Source: a virus
IMG/VR virus record: IMGVR_UViG_3300043775_003238
Location: 1 to 28,174 of that record
Direction: 5' to 3' (one strand)
Length of the DNA: 28,174 bases
Shown here: piece after piece, positions 16,892-25,285 of the stretch
How the letters are laid out: each line of letters starts with the position of its first letter
Numbering within the stretch: the stretch's first letter is position 1
Notes under the pieces: model-generated
The model's input: only the letters and a program-made list of their open reading frames with translations
What the model was told of the DNA's origin: nothing
Databases searched by the model: none
Made by a program: the position numbers and the translations under genes

Positions 16892-17800
16892 ATGGCAATT
16901 GGGAGCTATGGAACAATAAGACCATCAGACGTTAGTCCCGCTGATGTAGAGATAATTCTTAATTTTACGCCCACAAGGGACGTTACAGACCAATTTGTTT
17001 TAACAAAGTTGGACGCTCAAACTATATTGAGACCCTACTTCGCAAACTCTGAAACAGGAGGAAACGCTGGTGTTGAAGTATTGGGGGGACTTTACAATTT
17101 AACATTACCCGCAAATCAATTCAATGCGTTGGGAATTTACACATTATATATAAGACCTGCGGAAATCAGAACGGTAATTAGTGATTGTGGTGTTTTAAGT
17201 GCGTTACCTAACGTCAAAGGTATTATTATTGACATTTCTAATGTTCCTACACAATATCAAAACAAATTTGTACCTCAAGGATTAGTCGGATTCAGAGTTG
17301 AATATCTTAATCCTGATGGTTCTAAAATACCTAATTTCTTCAGAGTTGTTACATCAAGTTTCTTTTGTGAGCCTGTTGTAACAAATGAGGTTAACACGAC
17401 ACAAAAGGCGATAAGATATAGATATGTTGATGGAGATTCAAATCTAATATTTCTAACACTATCACCGTCATCATCACCAACAAACAAACCAAATGCAACT
17501 CCGTACATTGGACAGCCTGACCAAAATATTATAATCACTAATACCTTTTTCAATCCTGTATCTGTAGAGATTGAAATGGTTGAGTACGATATTTCTTCTC
17601 TTGCTATTGCTCTATATGGTAATCAAACCAAATCTATCGATGATGGTATCTACACTATCTACGATGCTAATGATAACATATACAGACAGTACAACCTATA
17701 CGAAATTAGAGACCAATTTAATGCTCTTCTTTATGAGGTTAGACAAAGCAGAGGTAATAATATTGATTTCAGTAAAAACTTTACAAATATAACTAGTTAA
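16892..17800 (+). CDS. Unrecognised 302-aa tail/baseplate protein
   Basis: I do not recognise this family. It lacks a signal peptide, membrane segments or repeats. The N-terminal portion (MAIGSYGTIRPSDVSPADVE) reads like the short exposed arm of a virion protein. The middle is beta-rich (LYNLTLPANQFNALGIYTLY, GLVGFRVEYLNPDGS). A Ser/Pro/Thr-rich linker (LSPSSSPTNKPN) is present at about 190-205. The C-terminus is helical and charged (YRQYNLYEIRDQFNALLYEV), consistent with docking onto a partner. The ATG lies 2 bases after the HNH stop, in the context TAATG, and the gene's own stop overlaps the start of the gpI-like gene in the same TAATG arrangement, so a baseplate wedge partner is the simplest inference. 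Confidence 0.72.
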   Translation: MAIGSYGTIRPSDVSPADVEIILNFTPTRDVTDQFVLTKLDAQTILRPYFANSETGGNAGVEVLGGLYNLTLPANQFNALGIYTLYIRPAEIRTVISDCGVLSALPNVKGIIIDISNVPTQYQNKFVPQGLVGFRVEYLNPDGSKIPNFFRVVTSSFFCEPVVTNEVNTTQKAIRYRYVDGDSNLIFLTLSPSSSPTNKPNATPYIGQPDQNIIITNTFFNPVSVEIEMVEYDISSLAIALYGNQTKSIDDGIYTIYDANDNIYRQYNLYEIRDQFNALLYEVRQSRGNNIDFSKNFTNITS

Positions 17801-20784
17801 TGGCTACGACTCAAGGTACTACTAAATTTTTTTATCCGCCACGACCCGGTAGTGGTGCTGCGACCTTCTCTGACAATATTGTAGGATTACAAACAGTTGA
17901 AGGGGGAGGACTCACGCAAGGTAACTTTGAGTTTACAACTTCGGTTACTGAAAAAGTTAATAGAACCTTTAATGTTGGGGCTTTCTCTGAACCTATAAGT
18001 TTGGAGGGATTGAATATTGGTGACGTTAATGAGAGTAGAAGAATTATGGCGACACAGTTCAGAGTATATCCGAACTATGATGTGTCTCAAGTTCTAAACT
18101 TTTCTATGTATGGATCTTTAAGTAAAAGATTTCAAGTATCTATTACTGAAATTATACATAGATTTCCGGCTTCATTAGATATAGTATTCAACAATGATAA
18201 TTTTATAACAGGTTCGACTGCTACTAATATATCTTATGATTCCGTATTGAATGAAACATCATTCCGTATTAATGTAAGTAGAATTAATAATCCATTCGAT
18301 ATTGATTATTCTTTAAGTGCTGCAACAAATTTATCTGTAAGAGAAATAACCGTTTCTCCGTATAGAAATTTGTATAATACTTATTTGGATTATTGTGTGT
18401 CAATCAATGACAATATTTTTAATATTGTTTCATTTACTCCATCACAAACACTGACAACAGGATTCATCGAATTCATTGTTTCAGGTTCACCATTTGGGGT
18501 GACAGCAACTACATCTAACGAAGAATTTCAAATAAGGCCAAATGATTTTGTTGTTGATAGAATTTTTGCTGAAGATTTTGATGAGGTACAAAAATTTTTA
18601 TTAAACCGACTTATAAGACCGGAGTATACTGCGGTATTTCAAGTGCCACAACAAAATGAAGCCGGACAATTTTATACTAATTTTCAACAAGTAACATGGC
18701 CTAAAGATGGGCCGTGGAATTTGGATATTAGGTCATTTTTGTTTGAGAATTACTTGAGCCAACTTGAGGAAATTGCGATTAATTTGGATTCCTTCAAAAC
18801 AAATTTAATCTCAAGATTTTTGGTTACAGATTCTTTGAAGGAATTTGATACATTAGGACAAAAAGTTGAAAAGATATTTCAAATTTATGGTAGAAGTTTT
18901 GACCAAATCAAACAATTCATAGATGCCTTGGCATACATGAACTCTGTTAGTTACAATCCTTCTAATGATATTCCATCACAACTTTTAGTGAATTTGGCAC
19001 AAACACTTGGATGGAGTTCTAATTTCTCGCCAATTACTAATGAGGACTTTTTAAGTTCTGTATTCGGAAATACATCAACACCAACCTATCCTGGTTATGC
19101 TAGGGCACTAACACCTACGGAATTGAATTATGCATTCTACCGTAATCTTATTCTTAACGCATCTTACTTATTCAAATCTAAGGGAACTAGACGTTCAGTT
19201 GAATTTATGTTAAGATTAATCGGAGCTCCCGATTCTTTAATTGAATTCAATGAACATATCTATTTGGCTGACCAAAAAATAAACATGGATCAATTTGGTA
19301 TTCAATGGGCGGCTATTTCAGGTGGTACTTATGTTGAAAATACTCCAAGTTTTATTCCAGGTTCAACTTATAAGATAAAGGGTCAAACATTTAGTGCGTT
19401 CACTTCAACTGCAACATATCAAGATGTAAACACCAGATTGGAGGATTACCCTGTTGATTTAGAAGGGTTTCCTAAAGCTCCTGAAAATACTGAAAGTTAT
19501 TTCTTTCAGATAGGATCTGGATGGTATGAATCAACACCTTCGCATAGAAGTCCTGATGAGGTAGTTGTAACAGGTCAGGTATTCACTGGTCAAAATTTTA
19601 ACATACAATCACAATTAACTCCTTTCACTTATGGACAACCATATCTTAATAGATTCAGAGATTTTCCATATATGACTGAAGGGTTCAAACTTAAGAAAGT
19701 GGTTGATAATAATAAATCATGGTTGGAAGAAGACGACAGAATTAGAATTTCAAATAGTGCGGATTATAATGCCTATTATTTTGTTGATAATGAAAAGTTA
19801 GTATTGAATGTTAAAAACGTAGACCTTTTCTTGAATCCAGCACAAGGTTTAGTTTATGATGTTTGGGAAGAATCAAGAAGATATGACTATCCGATACCTG
19901 AATCAGGATTAACAGTTGGTTATCCAGTACCTGGAGGAGTTGATTCTACTTTTATAAATCCACAGCCAAAAAAGAAAACGTTTTTTGAATTTTCTCAAAC
20001 TTTTTGGGAGAATATGATTAACGTAAGAAACCGTCAATATATTACAGATGGTAAAACAGGTGGATATCCCATCTTACAATCAATCTTTTGGAAATATATT
20101 GAATCGGAAAGCACGGTTGGATTACCCAATAACAAATACACCTATCAAAAATTAATTGACTACGTCAATGGTATTGGCCCATATTGGATGAAGTTAGTGG
20201 AACAAATGATTCCGGCAACAACAATATGGAATACAGGAGTTAGGATGGAGAATTCAATATTCCAAAGACAGAAGTTTGTTTATAGAAGACAAAGAGGATG
20301 TCGATTTATACCAGTACCTGTCGATCCATGTTTCATTATTTCAAGTATATTTGATTATACCTGTACTACAGAATACACCGATTTTAATATATTTCCTTGG
20401 TTAAACGGAGATGTTGATGTTAGTAATTTTAGTAGTATATTATCCAATAGAGTTAACAATATGTTAGCCCAAAGTGGGTTAACATTGAATGATTGTATAC
20501 AAAACTCAGTTCAAAGTACTTGGTATGTTGATTTGAGAATTGGTGGGGATGTTATAATTAAAGAGTTGTTTTATGTTGGATATGGTTTGACTGATGTCCC
20601 AACTAATACAATGTGGAGAAATGCATTGATACAATATCTTCCACAACTATATGATTATGGGTTCACATTTTTCTTAAACGGTAACATATTAACAATTACA
20701 AGTCTTACTTGTACTGAAAGAAATATTGGTGAAACACTTTCATTAAACTCGGGAATAAATATAAGTATAAATTGTAACGGTTAA
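17800..20784 (+). CDS. Probable baseplate wedge protein, P2 gpI / T4 gp7-like (994 aa)
   Basis: The proposed role is the large wedge protein that, with gp25- and gp6-like partners, makes the minimal contractile baseplate wedge. The basis is a gpI-like core: a long helical region (QLEEIAINLDSFKTNLISRF and FQIYGRSFDQIKQFIDALAY) followed at residues ~456-480 by YLFKSKGTRRSVEFMLRLIG. This resembles the K-G-T-x-x-x-[IV]-x-x-x-[LM]-x-[LI]-x-G motif typical of tail protein I. Its 994 residues are close to T4 gp7 (1032). An N-terminal beta-rich section (1-290) and a central insertion (~480-700, GQTFSAFTSTATYQ) extend the core. The last ~130 residues (after FIPVPVDPCF) resemble the C-terminus of the following SprB-repeat protein. 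Both boundaries are TAATG overlaps. The alternative is another wedge or fibre-attachment protein containing a gpI-like domain; I consider gp7-like the best call but not certain. Confidence 0.6.
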   Translation: MATTQGTTKFFYPPRPGSGAATFSDNIVGLQTVEGGGLTQGNFEFTTSVTEKVNRTFNVGAFSEPISLEGLNIGDVNESRRIMATQFRVYPNYDVSQVLNFSMYGSLSKRFQVSITEIIHRFPASLDIVFNNDNFITGSTATNISYDSVLNETSFRINVSRINNPFDIDYSLSAATNLSVREITVSPYRNLYNTYLDYCVSINDNIFNIVSFTPSQTLTTGFIEFIVSGSPFGVTATTSNEEFQIRPNDFVVDRIFAEDFDEVQKFLLNRLIRPEYTAVFQVPQQNEAGQFYTNFQQVTWPKDGPWNLDIRSFLFENYLSQLEEIAINLDSFKTNLISRFLVTDSLKEFDTLGQKVEKIFQIYGRSFDQIKQFIDALAYMNSVSYNPSNDIPSQLLVNLAQTLGWSSNFSPITNEDFLSSVFGNTSTPTYPGYARALTPTELNYAFYRNLILNASYLFKSKGTRRSVEFMLRLIGAPDSLIEFNEHIYLADQKINMDQFGIQWAAISGGTYVENTPSFIPGSTYKIKGQTFSAFTSTATYQDVNTRLEDYPVDLEGFPKAPENTESYFFQIGSGWYESTPSHRSPDEVVVTGQVFTGQNFNIQSQLTPFTYGQPYLNRFRDFPYMTEGFKLKKVVDNNKSWLEEDDRIRISNSADYNAYYFVDNEKLVLNVKNVDLFLNPAQGLVYDVWEESRRYDYPIPESGLTVGYPVPGGVDSTFINPQPKKKTFFEFSQTFWENMINVRNRQYITDGKTGGYPILQSIFWKYIESESTVGLPNNKYTYQKLIDYVNGIGPYWMKLVEQMIPATTIWNTGVRMENSIFQRQKFVYRRQRGCRFIPVPVDPCFIISSIFDYTCTTEYTDFNIFPWLNGDVDVSNFSSILSNRVNNMLAQSGLTLNDCIQNSVQSTWYVDLRIGGDVIIKELFYVGYGLTDVPTNTMWRNALIQYLPQLYDYGFTFFLNGNILTITSLTCTERNIGETLSLNSGINISINCNG

Positions 20785-22919
20785 TGGCGGTATTAAATTA
20801 TAATATAACGGTAACAGGTGATTGCTCTAATAATAATTCGGGGGCATTCAATCTATTTGTTAGTGCGGGAACGCCACCGTATACAATAGAGTTTATTACT
20901 CCGTCTTATCCATCTCAAACTATTGTGGCACAACCTGCATCTTTGGTAGGGTTGGCAAGTAATGTTTATCAAATTAGAGTAAACGATAGTACTTTACCTG
21001 TAAACAGCGAGTTTTTAGTTAATATCCCAATTTCTAGTGGAGTATGTGGATCAGTAACTGCGGTTCAAAATACAACTTGTGGAGTCAATAATGGATCTGT
21101 TACAGGTTCGTCAACATCTTTATATTCATCAACCAGTTTTTCTTTGTTTGATATTAATGACAATTATCTAACCTCTGCAATAACTAATACAGATGCGGTT
21201 GTTTTTGGTGGATTAAGCGCTGGAACATATTATTTAGGTGTAACTGATTTGGGAGGATGTACGGCATTTACTCCGACATTTATAGTCCAAGAATCTGAAA
21301 GTTTAGATTATGGATTGTATGTTGTACCAAACTCAAGTTGTGGTGGAACTCCAATAGGTAAAATTTTTGTGACAGGACAAACAGGTCTATCTCCTTATAG
21401 TTATTTGTGGAGTAATGGACAAACTGGTAGTACGATTACAGGATTAACTTCGGGTAATTATTCTGTTGATGTCACTGACGCTTATGGTTGTTCATTGACC
21501 AAATCGGCAACAATTACCAATGTGAATCCGATTGGGTTTGGAGTATTCACTTCTACCGCTCCGACATGTCTTCAGTCCAATGGGGTAATTAACTTAACCA
21601 TTACAGGTGGTACTGCTCCATTCTATTATTCGGCATCTACTGGTAATGTATTGGTATCTTATTCAAGAACTTTTTCAATTTCAGGATTATCCGCAGGACA
21701 ATATAACTTTCAAGTGACAGACGCGGGTTTGTGTCAAATGTTTGCGGGAACAACTCTTGAAACACCTGGAGGAATAACAAGTGTTTCAGTTCAAGGACAA
21801 AATTCGACTTGTTCAAGTAATAACGGTTCGATTACTATAAATGTGGTTGGAGGAACAATACCATATACATATACTTTGATTAGCCCAACGGGTAATCAGT
21901 TGAATATAAGTAATTCCCAGAGTACTCAAATATTTGGAAATCTAAGTGGGGGTACATATACCGTAGGTGTTACCGACAATAGTGGATGTTCTTATTTACA
22001 AGAAGTGAATTTAGTCGCTCAAAATAAATACACTATTTCAACTCAAGTAGTGGGCACGAGTTGTAATCAAAATAATGGGTCGGTTACAATTTTCACAACA
22101 AGTGGAGGAACTTTACCATTAGATTATTCTGTTGACGGAATTCAAAATGTAATAGATACAAATTTAACTGCGGTCACATTCAATAATTTAACTTCAGGTA
22201 CTCATGTTGTTACTGTAACTGACGCGGATGGATGTGTTCAAACTACAAACATTTTAGTACCAAGTAGTCAACCATTAAACTATACTTTATATAGTACTTC
22301 TTGTGGCAGTGGATCTAGTGGTAAAATTACCGCGTTCATAACCTCAGGTGAACCACCATTCAGTTTTAATTGGTCAGACAATGTGCCAAATGAACCGCAA
22401 CAAATACAAGTGAGTGGATTAACTGGTGGCACTTATTTTTTGACTGTAGTAGACAGTAATGGATGTTCATTAACAAGAAATACCACAATAACTTGTAGTA
22501 CAAACTCAACATCATATCAAACTTATGTGATGGGGGCTGAGGTATTTAACATAGAATCACCGACCAAGTTTGGTTTATTACAAATGTTAAATGAAGGATT
22601 TTTTGATTTGACATCGGAGAATACAAATTGTGACTTAATAAATGCGGTATTTACTGCCAAAGTTTCCGTAAATCCTTCAGGTATAATTGCTAGCCAAAAT
22701 TTCTTTACATCGACATCATTAGTTCAGGTTCCAACAGATAATCAGTGGTATGATACTATTCGAACTTTGTTATTAGGAATTCCAGGTGTTGGTAACGTGA
22801 TTATCGACCAACTAAATAATCAAATAACAATCGAAACAAGTAGAAATAATACTTCCCTCGAGGGTCAAGAAATTGTCATCGACTTGATTATAAACTACGA
22901 TATAATTTGTTTATCATGA
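20784..22919 (+). CDS. SprB-repeat-containing tail/fibre protein (711 aa)
   Basis: This is a likely surface-exposed, adhesive tail component. About seven tandem Ig-like repeats of ~75-85 residues fill residues 1-577. Each repeat tends to carry a Cys near the start, an NNGS-type turn (CGVNNGSV, CSSNNGSI, CNQNNGSV), a GGT-x-P-[YF] strand, then a closing LSxGxYxVxVTDxxGC (SGNYSVDVTDAYGC, GGTYTVGVTDNSGC, SGTHVVTVTDADGC). This is the pattern I associate with SprB repeats, named from the cell-surface adhesin of gliding Flavobacterium. The paired Cys in each repeat may form disulfides outside the cell. Residues ~578-711 are a different domain that resembles the end of the upstream 994-aa protein. 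There is no signal peptide, consistent with a virion protein rather than a secreted one. The start is in a TAATG overlap, and the end overlaps the next start by 4 bases (ATGA). Confidence 0.82.
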   Translation: MAVLNYNITVTGDCSNNNSGAFNLFVSAGTPPYTIEFITPSYPSQTIVAQPASLVGLASNVYQIRVNDSTLPVNSEFLVNIPISSGVCGSVTAVQNTTCGVNNGSVTGSSTSLYSSTSFSLFDINDNYLTSAITNTDAVVFGGLSAGTYYLGVTDLGGCTAFTPTFIVQESESLDYGLYVVPNSSCGGTPIGKIFVTGQTGLSPYSYLWSNGQTGSTITGLTSGNYSVDVTDAYGCSLTKSATITNVNPIGFGVFTSTAPTCLQSNGVINLTITGGTAPFYYSASTGNVLVSYSRTFSISGLSAGQYNFQVTDAGLCQMFAGTTLETPGGITSVSVQGQNSTCSSNNGSITINVVGGTIPYTYTLISPTGNQLNISNSQSTQIFGNLSGGTYTVGVTDNSGCSYLQEVNLVAQNKYTISTQVVGTSCNQNNGSVTIFTTSGGTLPLDYSVDGIQNVIDTNLTAVTFNNLTSGTHVVTVTDADGCVQTTNILVPSSQPLNYTLYSTSCGSGSSGKITAFITSGEPPFSFNWSDNVPNEPQQIQVSGLTGGTYFLTVVDSNGCSLTRNTTITCSTNSTSYQTYVMGAEVFNIESPTKFGLLQMLNEGFFDLTSENTNCDLINAVFTAKVSVNPSGIIASQNFFTSTSLVQVPTDNQWYDTIRTLLLGIPGVGNVIIDQLNNQITIETSRNNTSLEGQEIVIDLIINYDIICLS

Positions 22920-23251
22920 ATCAGGTAAGAATTACAGAAATATCGGGAGGTACATACCCTATAAGTGTTTACATATCAGATGTATATGGAAACAATCAAA
23001 CACTATTAGGTACTATATCTTCGGGGCCAGTTCCTCCTGTGGTAGAATATAATACCACAATACCATCGATTTTTTCAACGGCTCCTGAAATCATGTTGAA
23101 AATGGTTGACAGTAACAATTGTGAAGTATTCAAAATATTACAATGTACTTTTGGATGTGATTTCGAAATTACAATTGAATTAGCATCTTGTATTGTTAAC
23201 ATTGACATCCAAGAGTCTAATTGTAATTTTTCAATTTACACTACGGATTAG
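22916..23251 (+). CDS. Small Cys-containing companion of the SprB-repeat protein (111 aa)
   Basis: The ATG at 22916 overlaps the previous stop as ATGA, a coupling arrangement, so I start here rather than at a TTG nine bases upstream. The 111-residue product looks beta-rich and resembles a fragment of the same adhesive fold as its neighbour: MNQVRITEISGGTYPISVYI, followed by KMVDSNNCEVFKILQ, mirrors the GGTYxVxVTDxxGC ending of a SprB repeat. The C-terminal half is rich in Cys (QCTFGCDFEITIELASCIVN), ending CNFSIYTTD. It has no signal peptide. A cap, chaperone-like or fibre-end role is possible, but the sequence does not show which. It ends the chain of overlapping genes. Confidence 0.7.
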   Translation: MNQVRITEISGGTYPISVYISDVYGNNQTLLGTISSGPVPPVVEYNTTIPSIFSTAPEIMLKMVDSNNCEVFKILQCTFGCDFEITIELASCIVNIDIQESNCNFSIYTTD

Positions 23252-23358
23252 AACTGTGACATTGTTTTAGTTTAGCCAAAAAAAATATTCCCATCTAATT
23301 TTCATAATATAAGAAATCAAATAGAATACTTGTGGTATTTATTTAATAAAAACCTCGG
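23252..23358 (+). promoter_or_regulatory. 107-base gap with candidate late promoter
   Basis: This gap is A/T-rich with no clear hairpin terminator. TATTTATTTAATA lies at 23336-23348 and is preceded by TTGTGG, the same hexamer that precedes the element in front of the gp25-like gene (TTGTGGCTATTTATAA). The ATG at 23359 is 15 bases past TATTTATT. This supports, but does not prove, a shared promoter class. Confidence 0.3.
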
Positions 23359-25257
23359 ATGTCCATATATTCTATTTTAGTCACGAACAACGCACCCGGG
23401 TGCTCTACGGAAATTGAACAACAACTAACAGTAACTGGTTGTACTTCATATATAGTTAGATTGGCATCTAATTCAAACGCTTTGGGACCATTCAACATTT
23501 TTGTTGATGATGTAATCTATTATTCTGCTGCTACGAGAAATGAAATGTTCAATGGTATTGTCGTTTCTTTGGCGTGTGTAACGCCAACACCAACAGTAAC
23601 ACCAACACCTTCATTAACACCATCTCCAACTGCAACAGTTGGAACATCGCCTACTCCAACTGAAACGCCGACACAGACACCTAGTGAAACACCAACGGGA
23701 ACACCATCGGCTACGTCTTCACCAACTCCAACTAATACTGCGACAAGTACTCCAACTCCGACTACAACTCCAACTGAGACACCAACAAATACGCCTACAC
23801 CAACCAATACGCCAACAAACACTGCTACTCAAACTCCAACTGAGACACCAACAAATACGCCTACTAATACTGCTACTCAGACTTCGACACCGACAAATAC
23901 TCCATCAGAAACACCAACTAATACACCTACAAACACTACAACTCAAACTCCAACAAATACTGAAACTCCAACATCTACACCAACTGAAACTCCAACTAAC
24001 ACGCCTACAAATACGGAGACACCTACAAATACACCAACCGAAACTCCAACTAATACACCTACAAATACTGAAACTCCTACATCGACACCAACCGAAACTC
24101 CAACTAACACGCCTACAAATACTAGTACTCAAACTCCGACAAATACCGAAACTCCAACTGAAACACCAACTCCAACTAATACGCCAACACCAAGTTTGAC
24201 GGCGACAGAAACAAGCACGCCTACTCCAACCAATACGGAGACACCTACAAATACACCAACCGAAACTCCAACCAATACTCCTACTAATACTGAAACTCCT
24301 ACATCGACACCAACTGAAACACCTACAAATACACCAACCGAAACTCCAACAAATACACCTACACCAAGTGTTACTGCAACGGCGACTGCGACTTTAACTC
24401 CAACACCTACTGAAACTGCAACATCAACACCTACTCCAACTAATACTGCAACAGTAACTGCTACGGCGACTGAAACTCCTACACCAACCGTAACTGCAAC
24501 ATCTACTGAAACTCCTACACCAACGGCTACTGCAACTCCTACTGAGACGGCAACTCCTACTCAAACTGCGACTGTAACTTCAACTCCTACTGAGACGCCA
24601 ACAAATACTCCAACGGTAACACAAACACAGACACCAACTAATACAACAACACCAACTAATACCCCTTCACCTACACCTACTAATCAACCATTATTTGCTT
24701 ATGCATTTATTGACCAAGGAGCTGCGGCACCAAGAAATAACTTAAATGCTTGGATGACCGCTCAAGGAAGTACTTTCAAAGGATTTAATGTTGCGGGCAG
24801 TTCAACACCAAGCACTGTACAATCAACATTTGATTCTCAAATGAATGCTTATCTTAGTTATACAGGATGGGGGGTTTATAATCCGGCAATTGTGATTACA
24901 GGTATTACTTCAACGTCAGTTGGAACAGACCTTCAAGGACAAGCTATACAGGCATATAAATTCCAAACAGCGGTTTTACCTACAGGATCTTTCTCAGGAA
25001 CCAATGCATTCGTTACCTGGTTTGTATCCACTGCGGCAACGAATGGTCAAACATATTCAACAATAAATTATGGTCCTACCGCCGCTGCAACAACTACGTT
25101 AACCCTACCTGCGACTTATCTTGGGTTAGTTATTAATTATAGTGGTACAACGATACCTCCAGGGGTTTATAAAATGTATTCATCAATTACTGGAACTGAA
25201 TTTAGGCCATTAACTGGAAATTTACCACAGTACTATAGAGGTGGAACACTAACATAA
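23359..25257 (+). CDS. Tail fibre-like protein with long Thr/Pro stalk (632 aa)
   Basis: This is a probable fibre or fibre-like appendage with three parts. Residues 1-74 are a small Cys-containing domain ([38 protein letters not shown]), presumably the virion attachment end. Residues 75-441 are almost entirely Thr-Pro with Asn, Glu and Ser ([20 protein letters not shown]), a mucin- or cellulase-linker-like extended stalk. Residues 442-632 are a compact domain ([20 protein letters not shown] ... [10 protein letters not shown]), likely the distal or knob domain. The reading frame stays open for about 1.1 kb of repetitive DNA, and Thr/Pro codons vary synonymously, showing selection to keep the protein. 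It has its own upstream gap and candidate promoter. The stalk could be glycosylated through Thr, although no glycosyltransferase is seen here. The host receptor is unknown. Confidence 0.78.
   Translation: MSIYSILVTNNAPGCSTEIEQQLTVTGCTSYIVRLASNSNALGPFNIFVDDVIYYSAATRNEMFNGIVVSLACVTPTPTVTPTPSLTPSPTATVGTSPTPTETPTQTPSETPTGTPSATSSPTPTNTATSTPTPTTTPTETPTNTPTPTNTPTNTATQTPTETPTNTPTNTATQTSTPTNTPSETPTNTPTNTTTQTPTNTETPTSTPTETPTNTPTNTETPTNTPTETPTNTPTNTETPTSTPTETPTNTPTNTSTQTPTNTETPTETPTPTNTPTPSLTATETSTPTPTNTETPTNTPTETPTNTPTNTETPTSTPTETPTNTPTETPTNTPTPSVTATATATLTPTPTETATSTPTPTNTATVTATATETPTPTVTATSTETPTPTATATPTETATPTQTATVTSTPTETPTNTPTVTQTQTPTNTTTPTNTPSPTPTNQPLFAYAFIDQGAAAPRNNLNAWMTAQGSTFKGFNVAGSSTPSTVQSTFDSQMNAYLSYTGWGVYNPAIVITGITSTSVGTDLQGQAIQAYKFQTAVLPTGSFSGTNAFVTWFVSTAATNGQTYSTINYGPTAAATTTLTLPATYLGLVINYSGTTIPPGVYKMYSSITGTEFRPLTGNLPQYYRGGTLT
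23581..24681 (+). repeat. Thr/Pro-rich repeat tract (about 367 codons)
   Basis: The tract encodes alternating Thr and Pro with Asn, Glu or Ser every few residues. Larger units around [20 protein letters not shown] recur several times between about 23900 and 24350. Codons for Thr and Pro change between copies, so this is protein-level rather than pure DNA-level repetition, although local duplications are likely. Confidence 0.9.
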
Positions 25258-25258
25258 G

Positions 25259-25269
25259 ATTTATAAATA
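25259..25269 (+). promoter_or_regulatory. TATAAATA late-promoter-like element before the collagen-like gene
   Basis: TATAAATA at 25262-25269 is an exact match to the T4 late -10 consensus, within ATTTATAAATA. It starts a few bases after the preceding stop, with 16 bases, almost all A, before the ATG at 25286. This is the best-placed late-promoter candidate in the window. Confidence 0.45.
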
Positions 25270-25285
25270 AAAAAAAAAGAAAAAA

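Noticed and set aside
23520-24199. Open frames rich in Val/Gly (minus strand) and in His/Gln/Leu/Arg (plus strand, other frame) within the Thr/Pro region
   Set aside because: They are frame shadows of the Thr/Pro repeat: codon periodicity removes stops in other frames. They lack any domain or plausible start context.
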